A stretch of DNA of 64,000 bases, from assembly GCF_014692505.1 (NCBI RefSeq), contig NZ_JACNYK010000005.1, forward strand, positions 186,001-250,000, in the 5' to 3' direction. Under the pieces are notes generated by a model that was not told the origin of the DNA, made no database searches, and saw only the letters and a list, made by a program, of their open reading frames with translations. Positions 17,208 to 27,469 of this stretch are shown in pieces. Origin of the DNA: Sphingobacterium arenae (lineage in GTDB: Bacteria; Bacteroidota; Bacteroidia; Sphingobacteriales; Sphingobacteriaceae). The position numbers and the translations under genes are program-made. The first letter of the stretch is position 1; every line of letters starts with the position of its first letter.

Positions 17208-19580
17208 TTACTCATCCCTTAAACTATCCACCGGATTGGTTTTTGCCGCTCGGATGGTTTGAACACTGATGGTTATCAACGTAATGAATAGACCGATCAA
17301 GCCAGCGAGTGCAAACATCCACCACCGCAATTCAATTCGGTAAACGAAATCATCCAACCATCTAGCCAAGAGATACCATCCTATGGGAATAGCAAAAAGA
17401 AATGCTAAGCCAACCCAGCTGATGAATTCCTTTGATAATAAAAGGGTAATACCCCTTATGCTGGCACCTAATACTTTTCGGATACCGATTTCTTTGGTGC
17501 GTTTAACCACCATAATGGATAATAACCCTAGAAAGCCTAAAGAACTTATTATTATGGAAATAGCCGCCGAGATCCATATCAATTTTTCCAACAGGGCTTC
17601 TTTTTGGTATAGACTGCCAATCTGTTCATCATAAAATCTATAATCGAAAAGTTCGTTTGGATACCATTGTTTCCATTCTTTTTCCAAATCTTTGAGCAAT
17701 TGACTTGGATGGTTCCCTCGATATTTTATCGCTAGGTTTTTGATGCGCACTTTATTATATCCGATAACAGTAGGTGATATACCTTCTTTTAAAGAATTGG
17801 TGGTGAAATCGCGAACTACACCAACAATTTTTCCTTGATATTTGTCATTTAACCCGCCGGCATGTAAATCTTTTCCGATGATCTCGTGATAATTCTGGTA
17901 GCCTAGGTTTTTGGCCATCTTTTCGTTTATCAAAAACTCGGGATGTTGTTCATCGTCTTTGAAATTATGACCTGCCAGCAATTGTATACCAAACGTTTTT
18001 ATGTAAGCGGAATCTCCGATGGCGTAACGTGGCGCCCAAGTTTCCCATTCTGCTCTGTTATCAAACTTAAAAGTCCCTCCCCAGACTTTATCATATGATG
18101 GAGGATTATCACAAAAAGTGAAAGCTAAAATATCACTACGATGCATTAGAAAGGCAGTTATCTTTTCGACATTGTCCCGCATGTCATGCTTTAAGGGAAA
18201 GACAAACACCGTTTCTCTATCAAAGCCCATGTCGGTATTTTTAAGATAACGAACTTGGCTAACGATAACAATAGTGGAGGCGATTAAGATTAACGCAAGC
18301 ACATTTTGAAAGACAATCAATGCTTTTCGCCCTAATCCCCAGTTGCCAGCAACCTGTTTCTTTAACGCAACCTGAATCCTCGTTTTGTTAAGAAAATAGG
18401 CGGGAAATATGCTTGTTGTTACGCAGATGGAGAACCAAATGACTAGGGAAAGAAAAAATAATTTCCGGATCGATAATACCTGTAACGGTTCGTTGACGAA
18501 CAGATAATAATTGCTCCAGTCAATGGCTGTCCATAGAAATAACCAGGCCAATAACAAAGCAAAGAAAGAAATCAATAACGACTCTATTAGAAACTGGAGG
18601 AACAATTGTCGTTTTGAACTTCCCAGCACCTTTCGTACCCCCATTTCTGTACTTCTATAGAGTTGTTGAGCAGAAACTATATTCGTATAATTTATGGCTG
18701 CCATAAACAGGATACCTAAAGCGACAACAGTCAGAATCCCTAAAAGTGACAATTGCGTAGCCTTGCCATAATCCATATCGAAATGGAAGGCCGTCAAAGG
18801 AAGTAGTTTATAGGTATAGTATTCCAGTACATCTTTATGCCAGTGTTTCGCTATCAGTTGTCGGATACTATCTTCTATACCGACTTTGTCCTCGGCATGG
18901 CGTAAGGTCAGCAGGATATTATTGGCTGAGTTGGTGTAACCCCAATTATGAAAGAAGGCGCTTTCTCGGAATTCATTTGCAGAGGCGAGTGAAAAATATA
19001 TCTCTGACCGAAAATCGGAGTTCTTCCGGCTATCGTCGATAATACCGACGACCGTCGCAGGAAATTTGCTTTCTACCCATATGGTTTGTCCGATGGCTTC
19101 CTCGTCGCCAAAGAAATTTTTTGCCATGGTCTTTGTTAAAGCTACTGTTGCCGGCTCGTCCAACCGCTGCGGACTTCCGGCTAACCATGGGAAATCCATG
19201 ATTTCAAAATAATCGGATGAGGTAAAACACGCTTTGCCTTCTGTTTTTCGAAGTTTATCGCCAATTTTTAGCGTAAAATCCTGTTTGTCTATATACAGCG
19301 CAGCTTTTTCGACCTGTGGTAATTCTTGTCGGATAGCGTTGTACATCGCATAAGAACCACCCTTATTATGTTCTGTCTGGTCGAGGTGTAAATCTTCTAC
19401 GACGATGAAGGTGCGTTCAGCATGGGGATGAAAACGGTCGAAACTCAGTTGGTACGTATTGAACGCATAGATAAATAAACAAGTAGCAATAGCCAGACCA
19501 AGACCCACTACATTGAGTATGGAATGAAACCGATATTTCACTATTTGACGGAGCGCGGTTTTTATATAGTTCTTTAACAT
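17208..19580 (-). CDS. FtsX/MacB-like ABC permease (permease 2)
   Basis: A 790-residue tandem-FtsX permease, the last gene of a four-permease operon running 26849 to 17208. Helix 1 (~21-42) is followed by a periplasmic domain that is more diverged than in its neighbours (LHLDQTEHNKGGSYAMYNAIRQELP). The coupling motifs are RSTEMGVRKVLG and RTKEIGIRKVLG, and the C-terminus is KTNPVDSLRDE. The first motif shows Ser-Thr where the family has a basic Ala-Lys, and the following helices are unusually aromatic. It starts 5 bp after the upstream permease's stop. No ATPase lies in this operon, so it must borrow one from elsewhere, for example from 1687 or 37838, if it functions as a transporter. Confidence 0.88.
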   Translation of the reverse strand: MLKNYIKTALRQIVKYRFHSILNVVGLGLAIATCLFIYAFNTYQLSFDRFHPHAERTFIVVEDLHLDQTEHNKGGSYAMYNAIRQELPQVEKAALYIDKQDFTLKIGDKLRKTEGKACFTSSDYFEIMDFPWLAGSPQRLDEPATVALTKTMAKNFFGDEEAIGQTIWVESKFPATVVGIIDDSRKNSDFRSEIYFSLASANEFRESAFFHNWGYTNSANNILLTLRHAEDKVGIEDSIRQLIAKHWHKDVLEYYTYKLLPLTAFHFDMDYGKATQLSLLGILTVVALGILFMAAINYTNIVSAQQLYRSTEMGVRKVLGSSKRQLFLQFLIESLLISFFALLLAWLFLWTAIDWSNYYLFVNEPLQVLSIRKLFFLSLVIWFSICVTTSIFPAYFLNKTRIQVALKKQVAGNWGLGRKALIVFQNVLALILIASTIVIVSQVRYLKNTDMGFDRETVFVFPLKHDMRDNVEKITAFLMHRSDILAFTFCDNPPSYDKVWGGTFKFDNRAEWETWAPRYAIGDSAYIKTFGIQLLAGHNFKDDEQHPEFLINEKMAKNLGYQNYHEIIGKDLHAGGLNDKYQGKIVGVVRDFTTNSLKEGISPTVIGYNKVRIKNLAIKYRGNHPSQLLKDLEKEWKQWYPNELFDYRFYDEQIGSLYQKEALLEKLIWISAAISIIISSLGFLGLLSIMVVKRTKEIGIRKVLGASIRGITLLLSKEFISWVGLAFLFAIPIGWYLLARWLDDFVYRIELRWWMFALAGLIGLFITLITISVQTIRAAKTNPVDSLRDE

Positions 19581-19585
19581 AATAA

Positions 19586-21994
19586 CTACTCGTCCCTTAA
19601 ACTGTTCACTGGATTGGCGCGAGCGGCCTGTGCAGCTTTGAAACTAACCGTAAGCAATGCGGTAATAGCTGTTGCGACGCCAGCTAACGCAAACATCCAC
19701 CAAGCCAAATCGATACGGTACGCGAAATTCCGAAGCCATTCGTTCATCATCCACCAAGAGAGCGGCGCAGCGAGCACGAAAGCCAGTCCAACTAATTTTA
19801 CGAAATCTTTCGAAAGCAGCATAACAATACCCGATACGGAAGAACCGAGTACCTTGCGGATGCCGATTTCTTTTACACGTTGGTTAATTGTTAGCAGCGC
19901 TAAAGCAAAAAGTCCTAAACAGGATATGGCAATGGCTACCGAAGCACCGCCAATAATGACCTTTGCAAAACGCTTTTCATCCTTATACATGTTTTGCGTA
20001 TTCTCGTCGAGGTACGATGCTGCGATGTCTGCTTTGGGGTTCACTTCCTTCCAAGCATTTTCCACCTGTGTCAGTGTTTCATGTAAATTGCTTGTCTTCA
20101 CACGCACAAAAATATACTCCAGCGTGAAGATACGCGGATTGATCGATAGTGTCAATGGCGCTATTTTACTGCGTAGATCCTGGAAGTTAAAGTCATCGAT
20201 GATGCCAATAACTTGGGGGTTCCCATCTATCGATAAGGTTTTCCCTAGTGCCTTTTCCGGATCACCGAGTTGGACCGCCATCTGTTTGTTGATTAATACA
20301 GCTGCGGTATCATCTGAAGAGAATGAACGATCGAAATCACGACCAGCAATTAATTTAATATGCAGCGTTTTTAGATAATCGTAATCCACCCGCATGAAAT
20401 TCGTCGATATCTGCTTTCCTTCGTAATCAAAACCAAACCTGCTATTCGCTTTATTGCCATCCCGACCGATACCCATATTCATATCCGAAGCACTCACGCC
20501 TTGCACCCAAGGTTGCGACGCTAGTTTGGCGCGCATTTTCTGCAAGGTCGACTCCGGATCGACACCGTCGCCGATCGGAATACTGATTACTTCAGATTTG
20601 TTGAAACCTAACGGACGTTCGCTGATATAGTGTAATTGCGTACTGATGACGATGGTCGCTGTAATCAATACAATGGCGATTGCAAACTGCACCACGGTCA
20701 AACTATTACGCAAACCACCAGCTTTGATGGTGGCTGTACCTTTCAAGCTATGGATAATATTCGTGCGGGCTAAACGCCATGCTGGATATCCGCCGGCAAA
20801 AAGGGTGAGCATTACGAACATGAGTAGGAAAAAGAGCAAGTTGATTGGAGAGAACAACTGCAATAGGCTAAGCTGAGCATGCATAGCAGCATTGTATTCG
20901 GGTAGGAGCACAGCGGCTAGCCCAAGACCAATGATCAGGGCAATGACGCAAAGTACCAACGACTCTGTCCACAATTGTCCGGTGAGTTGAGCAGTAGAGC
21001 CGCCCAGTGTTTTCCGTGTACCGATCACCTTGGTGCGGGTAATGGAATTTGCCAGCGACAGGTTGATAAAATTGGAGCAGGCGATAAACAGTATCAGCGC
21101 GGCGATTATTAACAATATCCAAGGAAATAGCGCTGATTTTGCTTGTCCCACTCCCAGATCATTCCGGTTGTACTGATCCATAGGCAACAGATGCAAGGAA
21201 ATGTAGGCGCCATTTTTATCGGCTTTCGCCCCGTCTCGTTTCAGCATATTGCTGTTGTCTTTATAATACAGATCGATGAACGATTTTGTCTGCTGCGTAA
21301 AAGCAGCATCGTTTATTTTGTTAGTCATTTTAACGAAAACGGAATGATCCTCGTGTTCCCAGTCGTCGATGTGATTTTGGTAATCCGTCTTTTGTTCAAA
21401 ACGCTGTAAACTGGTGAAAGTCAGGCTAGAATTCGATGGAAGAGGTTCGGCCACCGCTGTAATGGTTCGGAGTATCCATCTCTCTCCCCGAGAAATCTCC
21501 ACTTGTTCGCCCACTACATCGGTTGTCCCGAAAAGGTTATTGGCTATGGTGCCGTCTAGCACGATTCCATTTAGGTCTTCCAGTGCTTTTGAATTCCCCT
21601 GGAGTAAGGGAAAGCTGAATATGGAAAGAAAGTCGGCATCGACGTATTTATTATTGGATGCAATTTGTTTGTCGCCGTGACGCAGGATAACGCTGGTGTT
21701 GTAATAGCGACTGATAAGTTCTATACCCGGCAATTCTGATTTCAACGCTGTAGCAAAAGGGGCTGGCATGGTCGCACTATGCGTTATCCCTTCTTGCGGC
21801 TCGCTTGTGGTATAAGCCAAACCGATACGCTCGCGATCGGGGTAAAAATTGTCAAACGACAGTTCGAACATGGCCGTGAGATAGAGCAATGTCGCCGTAG
21901 CGATGGCGAAGGACAATCCAAAAATATGGATTCCGCTTAATACTTTACTTTTCCGAATATTTCGCCAAGCGATTTTTATATGGTTCTTGATCAT
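19586..21994 (-). CDS. FtsX/MacB-like ABC permease (permease 3)
   Basis: An 802-residue member of the array. It opens MIKNHIKIAWRNIRKSK. Helix 1 lies at ~21-42, the first FtsX core follows ALILFIACSNFINLSLA, and the second periplasmic domain reaches ~680. Coupling motifs are RTKVIGTRKTLG and RVKEIGIRKVLG. The first has lost the conserved Glu (KE to KV) and has Thr for Ile/Val, so its contact with an ATPase may be altered. The tail is ANPVNSLRDE, the only Asn-Ser variant in the set. It lies 11 bp after permease 4 and is translated in the same direction; start and stop neighbourhoods are nearly identical in DNA to those of the other paralogues. Confidence 0.88.
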   Translation of the reverse strand: MIKNHIKIAWRNIRKSKVLSGIHIFGLSFAIATATLLYLTAMFELSFDNFYPDRERIGLAYTTSEPQEGITHSATMPAPFATALKSELPGIELISRYYNTSVILRHGDKQIASNNKYVDADFLSIFSFPLLQGNSKALEDLNGIVLDGTIANNLFGTTDVVGEQVEISRGERWILRTITAVAEPLPSNSSLTFTSLQRFEQKTDYQNHIDDWEHEDHSVFVKMTNKINDAAFTQQTKSFIDLYYKDNSNMLKRDGAKADKNGAYISLHLLPMDQYNRNDLGVGQAKSALFPWILLIIAALILFIACSNFINLSLANSITRTKVIGTRKTLGGSTAQLTGQLWTESLVLCVIALIIGLGLAAVLLPEYNAAMHAQLSLLQLFSPINLLFFLLMFVMLTLFAGGYPAWRLARTNIIHSLKGTATIKAGGLRNSLTVVQFAIAIVLITATIVISTQLHYISERPLGFNKSEVISIPIGDGVDPESTLQKMRAKLASQPWVQGVSASDMNMGIGRDGNKANSRFGFDYEGKQISTNFMRVDYDYLKTLHIKLIAGRDFDRSFSSDDTAAVLINKQMAVQLGDPEKALGKTLSIDGNPQVIGIIDDFNFQDLRSKIAPLTLSINPRIFTLEYIFVRVKTSNLHETLTQVENAWKEVNPKADIAASYLDENTQNMYKDEKRFAKVIIGGASVAIAISCLGLFALALLTINQRVKEIGIRKVLGSSVSGIVMLLSKDFVKLVGLAFVLAAPLSWWMMNEWLRNFAYRIDLAWWMFALAGVATAITALLTVSFKAAQAARANPVNSLRDE

Positions 21995-22005
21995 GTTTTT
22001 AGATT

Positions 22006-24420
22006 TTACTCATCCCTTAAACTATCTACAGGATTGGCACTCGCCGCCCGAAAGGCTTGTGTACATATGGTGAGAATAGCAATAGTAAAAGCGATGCCGG
22101 CTGCTAACGCAAACATCCACCACGCCAAATCGATGCGGTAAGCAAAATTATCGAGCCAGTTATTCGTTGCCCACCACGCGACAGGAAATGCAATAACGGC
22201 GGCAATTAAGATGGGTTTCAGAAAATCGTTGGTTAACATTTGCATAACGCCTATTGCAGAGGCTCCTAATACTTTTCGTATCCCGATTTCTTTGGTGCGT
22301 TGTTCTGCAGTATGGGTGGCTAAGCCGAATAGGCCAAGACAGGCAACAAATATGGTAAGTGCGCTGAAAATCTGAAGGATAACGGATGTTTTTTGCTCTG
22401 AGGTATAAGTCTTGGTGAAAAGATCATCCATAAAGGCATATGTAAAGGGTTCCTCCGTTTGATAACTGTCCCAATGTTCTTTCATGGTTGATAGTAGACC
22501 CGCAACGTCTGTTGTTTCTATCTTAAACATTAATCCCCCCTCGGGTTGTAGCGTCATGTACAAAGGGCTGATCGTTTCGTGTAACGATTTGAAATTGAAA
22601 TTCTTTACAACGGCAATAACATGAAAAGGGACATGATCACCTTTGGCACTGTTTTGCCTTACAACCACTTTGCCTACTGCCGTTGAGGCATTCCAGCCAA
22701 ACGCTTGGGCTGCCGTTTCGTTTAAAATAATAGCAGTAGAGTCCGTTGCAAAATCTTTCAAAAAATTCCTGCCGCTAACGATGTGCATGCCCATGGTCGG
22801 TATATAATCTTCATCCACGTGGTAATCCACGCCGTTTACAACATTTTTATCGTTGCCTTGTGTATAGGCTAAGGCATTATTGTAGTGACTTGGTCCTGCA
22901 GGTCTGTACCAGGAGGCCGTTGCACTGACAATTCTTGAATCTTGCAACAGTTGCTGCTTAAACACTTGCTCATTCCTACCTAATACGTACGAATTCGGAA
23001 TTGTGATGAGCTGCTCCTTATCAAATCCGAGATCTTTGTTTTGTATATATTTCATCTGCTGATAGACGACAATCGTACCAATAATTAACACCACAGAGAT
23101 GGTAAACTGGAAAACAACCAAGCGGCTTCGTAAACTGAAATTTTTGAAACGGGTTGTGTGTTTCCCTTTTAGAACGGCGATTGGTTTGAAGGAGGATAGG
23201 TAAAAAGCGGGATATATACCGGCGACAATGCCGACGAGCATGCCTAAACCCATAAAGGCAAAAATAGGTTTCGCGTCAAAGCTTAAATCTTTTGATGCGA
23301 TATTGTTAAATATCGGTAAAGCCAGTTGTATCCAGATAAACGCAATGAACAGCGATAAAGATGTAATGAAGATAGATTCTGATAAAAATTGTTTGACGAG
23401 CTGAAATTTTCCTGAGCCGACGACTTTTCTGATGCCTACCTCTTTCGCCCTTTTCGATGCATTAGCGGTCGAAAGATTAACAAAATTGACACAGGCGACT
23501 ACGACCATAAAAAGGGCGATCCCTCCAAAGATATACACATACATTTTATTGCCTCCCGGCTCAAGTTCGGTCGTTGTGAAGGCGTTGAGATGAATGTCGG
23601 TTAGTGGTTGCAGGGTGAATCCAAGCCTATTGCCTTTCGTCGTGAATTGTTCCAAGCTCAATCCCATCTGCTGTTGTATTTGTGGTCCCATGTACTTTTT
23701 TACCATTTCTGGGAACTTGGCTTCCATCTTTTCTATTTCACTTCCTGGTTTTAAAAGGAGATAGGTGTGAAACCCGCCATACATCCACGAATCGGATGTA
23801 GCGCCTGCAAAACCCGTCATGGAGCCAAATAGGTCAAAATGAAAATGTGAATTGGAAGGTATGTCTTTTATAACACCCGTTACTCGATAGGGTTGGCCTT
23901 GGTCTGCGGTCAATAAAATAGTTTTTCCTAGCGCATCTTCCTTTCCAAAATATTTCTTCGCAGTCGATTGGGTAATAACGACAGTGTGGGGTTCGCGTAA
24001 AGCGGTTGCCGGATTTCCCGCTATCATGGACAACGTGAAGATGTCAAAGATGTTGGGATCAGCGAAAGCAAACCGAAGATCTTTGAATACGTTGTTTTCG
24101 TAAGATATTTTTGGATGACCATAGTCGAGTAACCGTGTTGCGTCTTCGACCTCCGGGAAATCATTTTTCAAGGTCTGCGCGACCGGCGCCATCGTTACAC
24201 TCTCGTTTATTTTGCCGCCATTTATATTTGCCTGAAACACCACCCTGACTATATTCGTCGCGTTCTGATGAAACTTGTCGTAGCTCAGCTCGTCTTGAAC
24301 ATACAGCATCATGATGAAACATGTCGATACACCGAGTGATAAGCCCAAAATGTTAATCAATGAAAACAACTTGTGCCTTTTGAGGTTTCGCCAAGCGATT
24401 TTTATATAATTCCGTATCAT
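22006..24420 (-). CDS. FtsX/MacB-like ABC permease (permease 4)
   Basis: An 804-residue permease. Start MIRNYIKIAWRNLKRHK; the first FtsX block is FGGIALFMVVVACVNFVNLSTA with coupling motif KRAKEVGIRKVVG; the fifth helix is LVVFQFTISVVLIIGTIVVYQQ; the second coupling motif is QRTKEIGIRKVLG; the tail is SANPVDSLRDE. All hallmark residues are intact, making it one of the best-preserved copies. The periplasmic domains carry the MacB_PCD pattern, such as EDATRLLDYG, PHTVVITQSTAKKYFG and KDIPSNSHFHFDLF. It is third from the end of the operon, 23 bp downstream of permease 5. Confidence 0.9.
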   Translation of the reverse strand: MIRNYIKIAWRNLKRHKLFSLINILGLSLGVSTCFIMMLYVQDELSYDKFHQNATNIVRVVFQANINGGKINESVTMAPVAQTLKNDFPEVEDATRLLDYGHPKISYENNVFKDLRFAFADPNIFDIFTLSMIAGNPATALREPHTVVITQSTAKKYFGKEDALGKTILLTADQGQPYRVTGVIKDIPSNSHFHFDLFGSMTGFAGATSDSWMYGGFHTYLLLKPGSEIEKMEAKFPEMVKKYMGPQIQQQMGLSLEQFTTKGNRLGFTLQPLTDIHLNAFTTTELEPGGNKMYVYIFGGIALFMVVVACVNFVNLSTANASKRAKEVGIRKVVGSGKFQLVKQFLSESIFITSLSLFIAFIWIQLALPIFNNIASKDLSFDAKPIFAFMGLGMLVGIVAGIYPAFYLSSFKPIAVLKGKHTTRFKNFSLRSRLVVFQFTISVVLIIGTIVVYQQMKYIQNKDLGFDKEQLITIPNSYVLGRNEQVFKQQLLQDSRIVSATASWYRPAGPSHYNNALAYTQGNDKNVVNGVDYHVDEDYIPTMGMHIVSGRNFLKDFATDSTAIILNETAAQAFGWNASTAVGKVVVRQNSAKGDHVPFHVIAVVKNFNFKSLHETISPLYMTLQPEGGLMFKIETTDVAGLLSTMKEHWDSYQTEEPFTYAFMDDLFTKTYTSEQKTSVILQIFSALTIFVACLGLFGLATHTAEQRTKEIGIRKVLGASAIGVMQMLTNDFLKPILIAAVIAFPVAWWATNNWLDNFAYRIDLAWWMFALAAGIAFTIAILTICTQAFRAASANPVDSLRDE

Positions 24421-24443
24421 CTTTTTAACCTAAGTGTCCCATA

Positions 24444-26849
24444 CTACTCATCTCTTAAACTATCCACCGGATTGGCCTTTACAGCGCTAACTATGATCGC
24501 GCCGGTGATGAAAAACAAGAGCAATATCAATCCCATTAGCGGAACTATAAACATACTCATGTTCAATTCTATTCGTGATGCATAGTTTGCCAACCACTTA
24601 TTCATGACGATGTAAACCACGGGGCAGCCCACCAGCACGGCGAAGAAAAATGTGATATAAAACTCCTTGCTGAATAGCATGATAATTTGCCGTAAAGAGG
24701 CGCCTAGCACCTTTCGGATGCCGACTTCTTTTAAACGCAGATTAATGGCTAAAGCGGTTAACCCAATAAGGCCCAAAGCGATAATAATGACAGAAATAAC
24801 GGTAGCGACTTGCGCAGCACGCTGCAGCTGTAGTTCGACGGTATACATGTTTTTAATCGTATCATCCATAAATCGAAACTCGAAAGGGGCCTCTGGCATA
24901 AGCTGTTTCCATTTTCTTTCCAGCGTGTTTAACGCATCAATCGTAGAGCCTGCTTTAAGCCGAATGGATAGAAAACGGTACTGATTATTGTTTTTGACTG
25001 AAAACCATATTACCGGCGGAGATATGCTGTGCATCGAATTCGCGTAAAAGTCTTCGGTTACACCGGAAATAGTTCCTGTAAATCGCCCGTTGAATAAACT
25101 GACTTGTTGTCCTATGGCTTCTGCTGCTGTTGGGTACCCCAATGCTTTTGCTGCTTTATCGTTAACGACCAATTTCGAATTGTCTGTGGTAGGCTCCTCC
25201 GGATCGTTAAAAAACTGACCAGCTAACAAAGGAATGTTGTAGGCATCCGAAAAGTATGGGTCGGAAGTAATCATCAGTGCGTCGACTTCGTCTTGGCTAC
25301 CTATTTTTTTTACCTGTTGTATGCCATCTGCAAATGCACCGGGTATACCATACGAAAGACTGATATTTTCGACGTGCGGTAAGCCGCGTAATTCGTCACG
25401 TATCATCTCCATTTTATGCAAACCTGTTTCCGACCAGTCCCGTGGCGCTTGTACGGTAAGGAGAAAGTCCTTGTCATAGCCTAAATCACCTTTCATGAAG
25501 ATATCAACTTGTCGGGAAATAACAACGGCGGCAATCAGAACAACGATAGTAACCGTGAACTGTGTGAATAACAATATGCGGCGGATAAGATGCTTTTGCT
25601 GTATGTTCGTCAGCTGGTTCTTCAGTGATTCCAATAGGTGGTTTTGGGACAGCTTCATGGCCGGATACAAACCGGAGAGCATACCTAAAAATAATACAGC
25701 AAGCACGAAATAGAGGAAGAAGGATGCGGGAAGCGTGGAGATGCCGGGCAACGTTGTGAGCATGATGGATTCGAACAAGGGCGCTAATACGGGATATAAG
25801 CCTAAAGCGCCCAAACCGGCGATCCATACCAACAGCATGTATTCGGTGGTCAATTGTAGTATCAATTGGAATCTGTTGCTTCCCATCATTTTTCGAACGC
25901 CAATTTCCTTTAGCCGTGTAAAGCTTTGGCTCACCGTAAAATTGATGAAATTGACCACAGCCATGAAGAGAAGAAATCCTGCGATGAGTACTAACACATG
26001 TGTTAGTTGCCTTATAGCGCCTTTATTATCGTCCAGATAGTAGGAGGAGAGTGGCTTGAGTTGCGGCATAAGATTGGCAGCAACTTGCTCGTCGGCGTGT
26101 TGCTTTAATAAGTCTTGTATTGGGATAGTTAATTGTTCCGGTCGTACGTTTTCCTGCAGTTCAATGAAACCCGCAATCCATAGATTGTTCCAATTGTCCA
26201 CGTTTCTGCCGAAATACTGTTCGCTCGCCATGGGAAGGAATATCGAGCTGCTCAGGGCAGCATTCAATTCCATAACAGAATTTTGTACGGTAGGCTTCAA
26301 TACGCCTGTAACAATGAAGTCCTGTTTTTCGCCTGCAAAATTCCGAATAGTTAGGTTTTCCCCGAGAACTTCTTTCTTGCCAAAATACTTCATCGCTGCC
26401 GGCTCTGTCAGGACAACCGAGAATGGAGCGGTGAGGGCTGTACTTGGGTTTCCTGCATAAAGCTCAAAACCGAACATATCGAGTAGTGTGGAATCTCCTA
26501 AAGAAACAGACTCCTCGTGTACAACCGTTCCATTGGATATGATACACGTTAAACCATCGATGCGGTAGTAATTTGCGACAAGGTGGGGGTATTCTTCCCG
26601 CAATGCCTTTGGAAGGGCACCAACGGTCGTGAGTTCCAAACCGATCCCCGTTTTTTTATATTCGCTTTGCAATAGATACTGTCGATCTTGATGACGAAGG
26701 CCGCTATTTACTTGATACGTTTGCCATACATAAGCAGCGATCAATAACACAAAAGCCATGCTCGAAACTAAACCGATAATATTGATGATCGCGTGAAATT
26801 TTCTTTTCCGGATATTCCGCCAGGCTGTTTTTATATGGTTTTTGATCAT
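24444..26849 (-). CDS. FtsX/MacB-like ABC permease (permease 5)
   Basis: An 801-residue permease, first gene of the four-permease operon. The N-terminus MIKNHIKTAWRNIRKRK is standard, but the first periplasmic domain lacks the usual LSYD-FH-NA motif after helix 1 and instead reads VNSGLRHQDRQYLLQ. Coupling motifs are RLKEIGVRKMMG and RLKEVGIRKVLG, and the tail is KANPVDSLRDE. This copy is the most diverged in its outer domains while both cytoplasmic contacts are intact, which suggests a changed ligand rather than decay. The operator at 27012-27048 and a putative promoter near 26956 lie upstream. Confidence 0.88.
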   Translation of the reverse strand: MIKNHIKTAWRNIRKRKFHAIINIIGLVSSMAFVLLIAAYVWQTYQVNSGLRHQDRQYLLQSEYKKTGIGLELTTVGALPKALREEYPHLVANYYRIDGLTCIISNGTVVHEESVSLGDSTLLDMFGFELYAGNPSTALTAPFSVVLTEPAAMKYFGKKEVLGENLTIRNFAGEKQDFIVTGVLKPTVQNSVMELNAALSSSIFLPMASEQYFGRNVDNWNNLWIAGFIELQENVRPEQLTIPIQDLLKQHADEQVAANLMPQLKPLSSYYLDDNKGAIRQLTHVLVLIAGFLLFMAVVNFINFTVSQSFTRLKEIGVRKMMGSNRFQLILQLTTEYMLLVWIAGLGALGLYPVLAPLFESIMLTTLPGISTLPASFFLYFVLAVLFLGMLSGLYPAMKLSQNHLLESLKNQLTNIQQKHLIRRILLFTQFTVTIVVLIAAVVISRQVDIFMKGDLGYDKDFLLTVQAPRDWSETGLHKMEMIRDELRGLPHVENISLSYGIPGAFADGIQQVKKIGSQDEVDALMITSDPYFSDAYNIPLLAGQFFNDPEEPTTDNSKLVVNDKAAKALGYPTAAEAIGQQVSLFNGRFTGTISGVTEDFYANSMHSISPPVIWFSVKNNNQYRFLSIRLKAGSTIDALNTLERKWKQLMPEAPFEFRFMDDTIKNMYTVELQLQRAAQVATVISVIIIALGLIGLTALAINLRLKEVGIRKVLGASLRQIIMLFSKEFYITFFFAVLVGCPVVYIVMNKWLANYASRIELNMSMFIVPLMGLILLLFFITGAIIVSAVKANPVDSLRDE

Positions 26850-26941
26850 CTTATTGTTGCTTAGTCGTTTATTTGAACATCTGCGAATCTATCGTCTGCT
26901 GTATCTTGTCTAATTTTAGCTCACCGAATCTTTAACATGGT

Positions 26942-26959
26942 ATCCATTACTGATCCGAA
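26942..26959 (-). promoter_or_regulatory. Candidate sigma-54-like promoter for permease 5-2 operon
   Basis: On the - strand: TTCGGATC followed by AATGGA. The GG is 56 bp from the proximal palindrome, as in the other units. The ATGGA that could serve as the -12 element is one base too close to the GG compared with consensus. Weak by itself; its position is the main support. Confidence 0.3.
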
Positions 26960-27011
26960 AAATTATACAGCTGTATATTAGGTTGTTATGTTTAATTTTT
27001 TAGGCTAAGGG

Positions 27012-27048
27012 TGTTCGGAATCGAACACTGATTGTTCGATGACGAACA
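27012..27048. promoter_or_regulatory. Tandem palindromic operator, unit 2
   Basis: TGTTCG-GAAT-CGAACA (27012-27027) and TGTTCG-ATGA-CGAACA (27033-27048), both with perfect 6-bp arms, 21 bp apart centre to centre. It lies 163 bp upstream of the ATG of permease 5, between it and the HTH gene at 27140. Confidence 0.85.
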
Positions 27049-27139
27049 ATTTGGAGATAACTTTTGAGTAGCTTAATTACCGTAAAACGATGTTACTTCG
27101 CTTTGCTGTGATGTCGATTTGATTTGTGAACGTTATACG

Positions 27140-27358
27140 CTATTCCTCCGCTAACCGGAGGTCTTGACATAAAGTTTTCATCATTTCGCAAGGATCCGTA
27201 TCAATAGCCAGCGCAATGAGATACATTTCATCCAAGCGTAACTTCGAAGTGGTGGTCATGGTCAGTTCATTTATTCTTGCCTTACTGAGCCCTGTCTTGC
27301 GTGCTACCATTGATTTATTTACTGATTTTTTTGCTAAATATTCTCCAAGATTAGTCAT
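27140..27358 (-). CDS. Small XRE/Cro-type helix-turn-helix regulator
   Basis: A 72-residue protein that is essentially a single helix-turn-helix domain: LGEYLAKKSVNKSMVARKTGLSKARINELTMTTTSKLRLDEMYLIALAIDTDP. The pattern of VARKTGLSKARINEL as turn and recognition helix, then L-x-L-D-E-M-Y-x-I-A-x-A, is typical of Cro/XRE repressors. It lacks any sensor or dimerisation extension. It is divergent from the gene at 27492 with a 133-bp gap containing three copies of an AGATAAA element, a plausible autoregulatory operator. It lies upstream of, and co-directional with, the four-permease operon, so read-through into it is possible. Confidence 0.8.
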   Translation of the reverse strand: MTNLGEYLAKKSVNKSMVARKTGLSKARINELTMTTTSKLRLDEMYLIALAIDTDPCEMMKTLCQDLRLAEE

Positions 27359-27367
27359 GCTTTTTTA

Positions 27368-27469
27368 GTTTATCTGTCGATTTGTATAGATAAATGTAGT
27401 AAATGTGACTATTAGTTTAACAAATGTTTTGAATACTGATTGTTTTTCTGTTCTTTTGTATAGATAAAC
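27368..27469. promoter_or_regulatory. Repeated AGATAAA element between divergent HTH genes
   Basis: TTGTATAGATAAA occurs twice as a 13-bp direct repeat (27382-27394, 27456-27468). An inverted copy GTTTATCT (27368-27375) pairs with the first to form a dyad, TTTATCT-N12-AGATAAA. This is a plausible operator for the adjacent XRE-type protein. Confidence 0.5.

Noticed and set aside
19614..20378. A 254-codon open frame on the + strand
   Set aside because: It lies entirely opposite permease 3 and its translation is Ser/Thr/Ile-rich with no family pattern; a shadow of the conserved coding strand.
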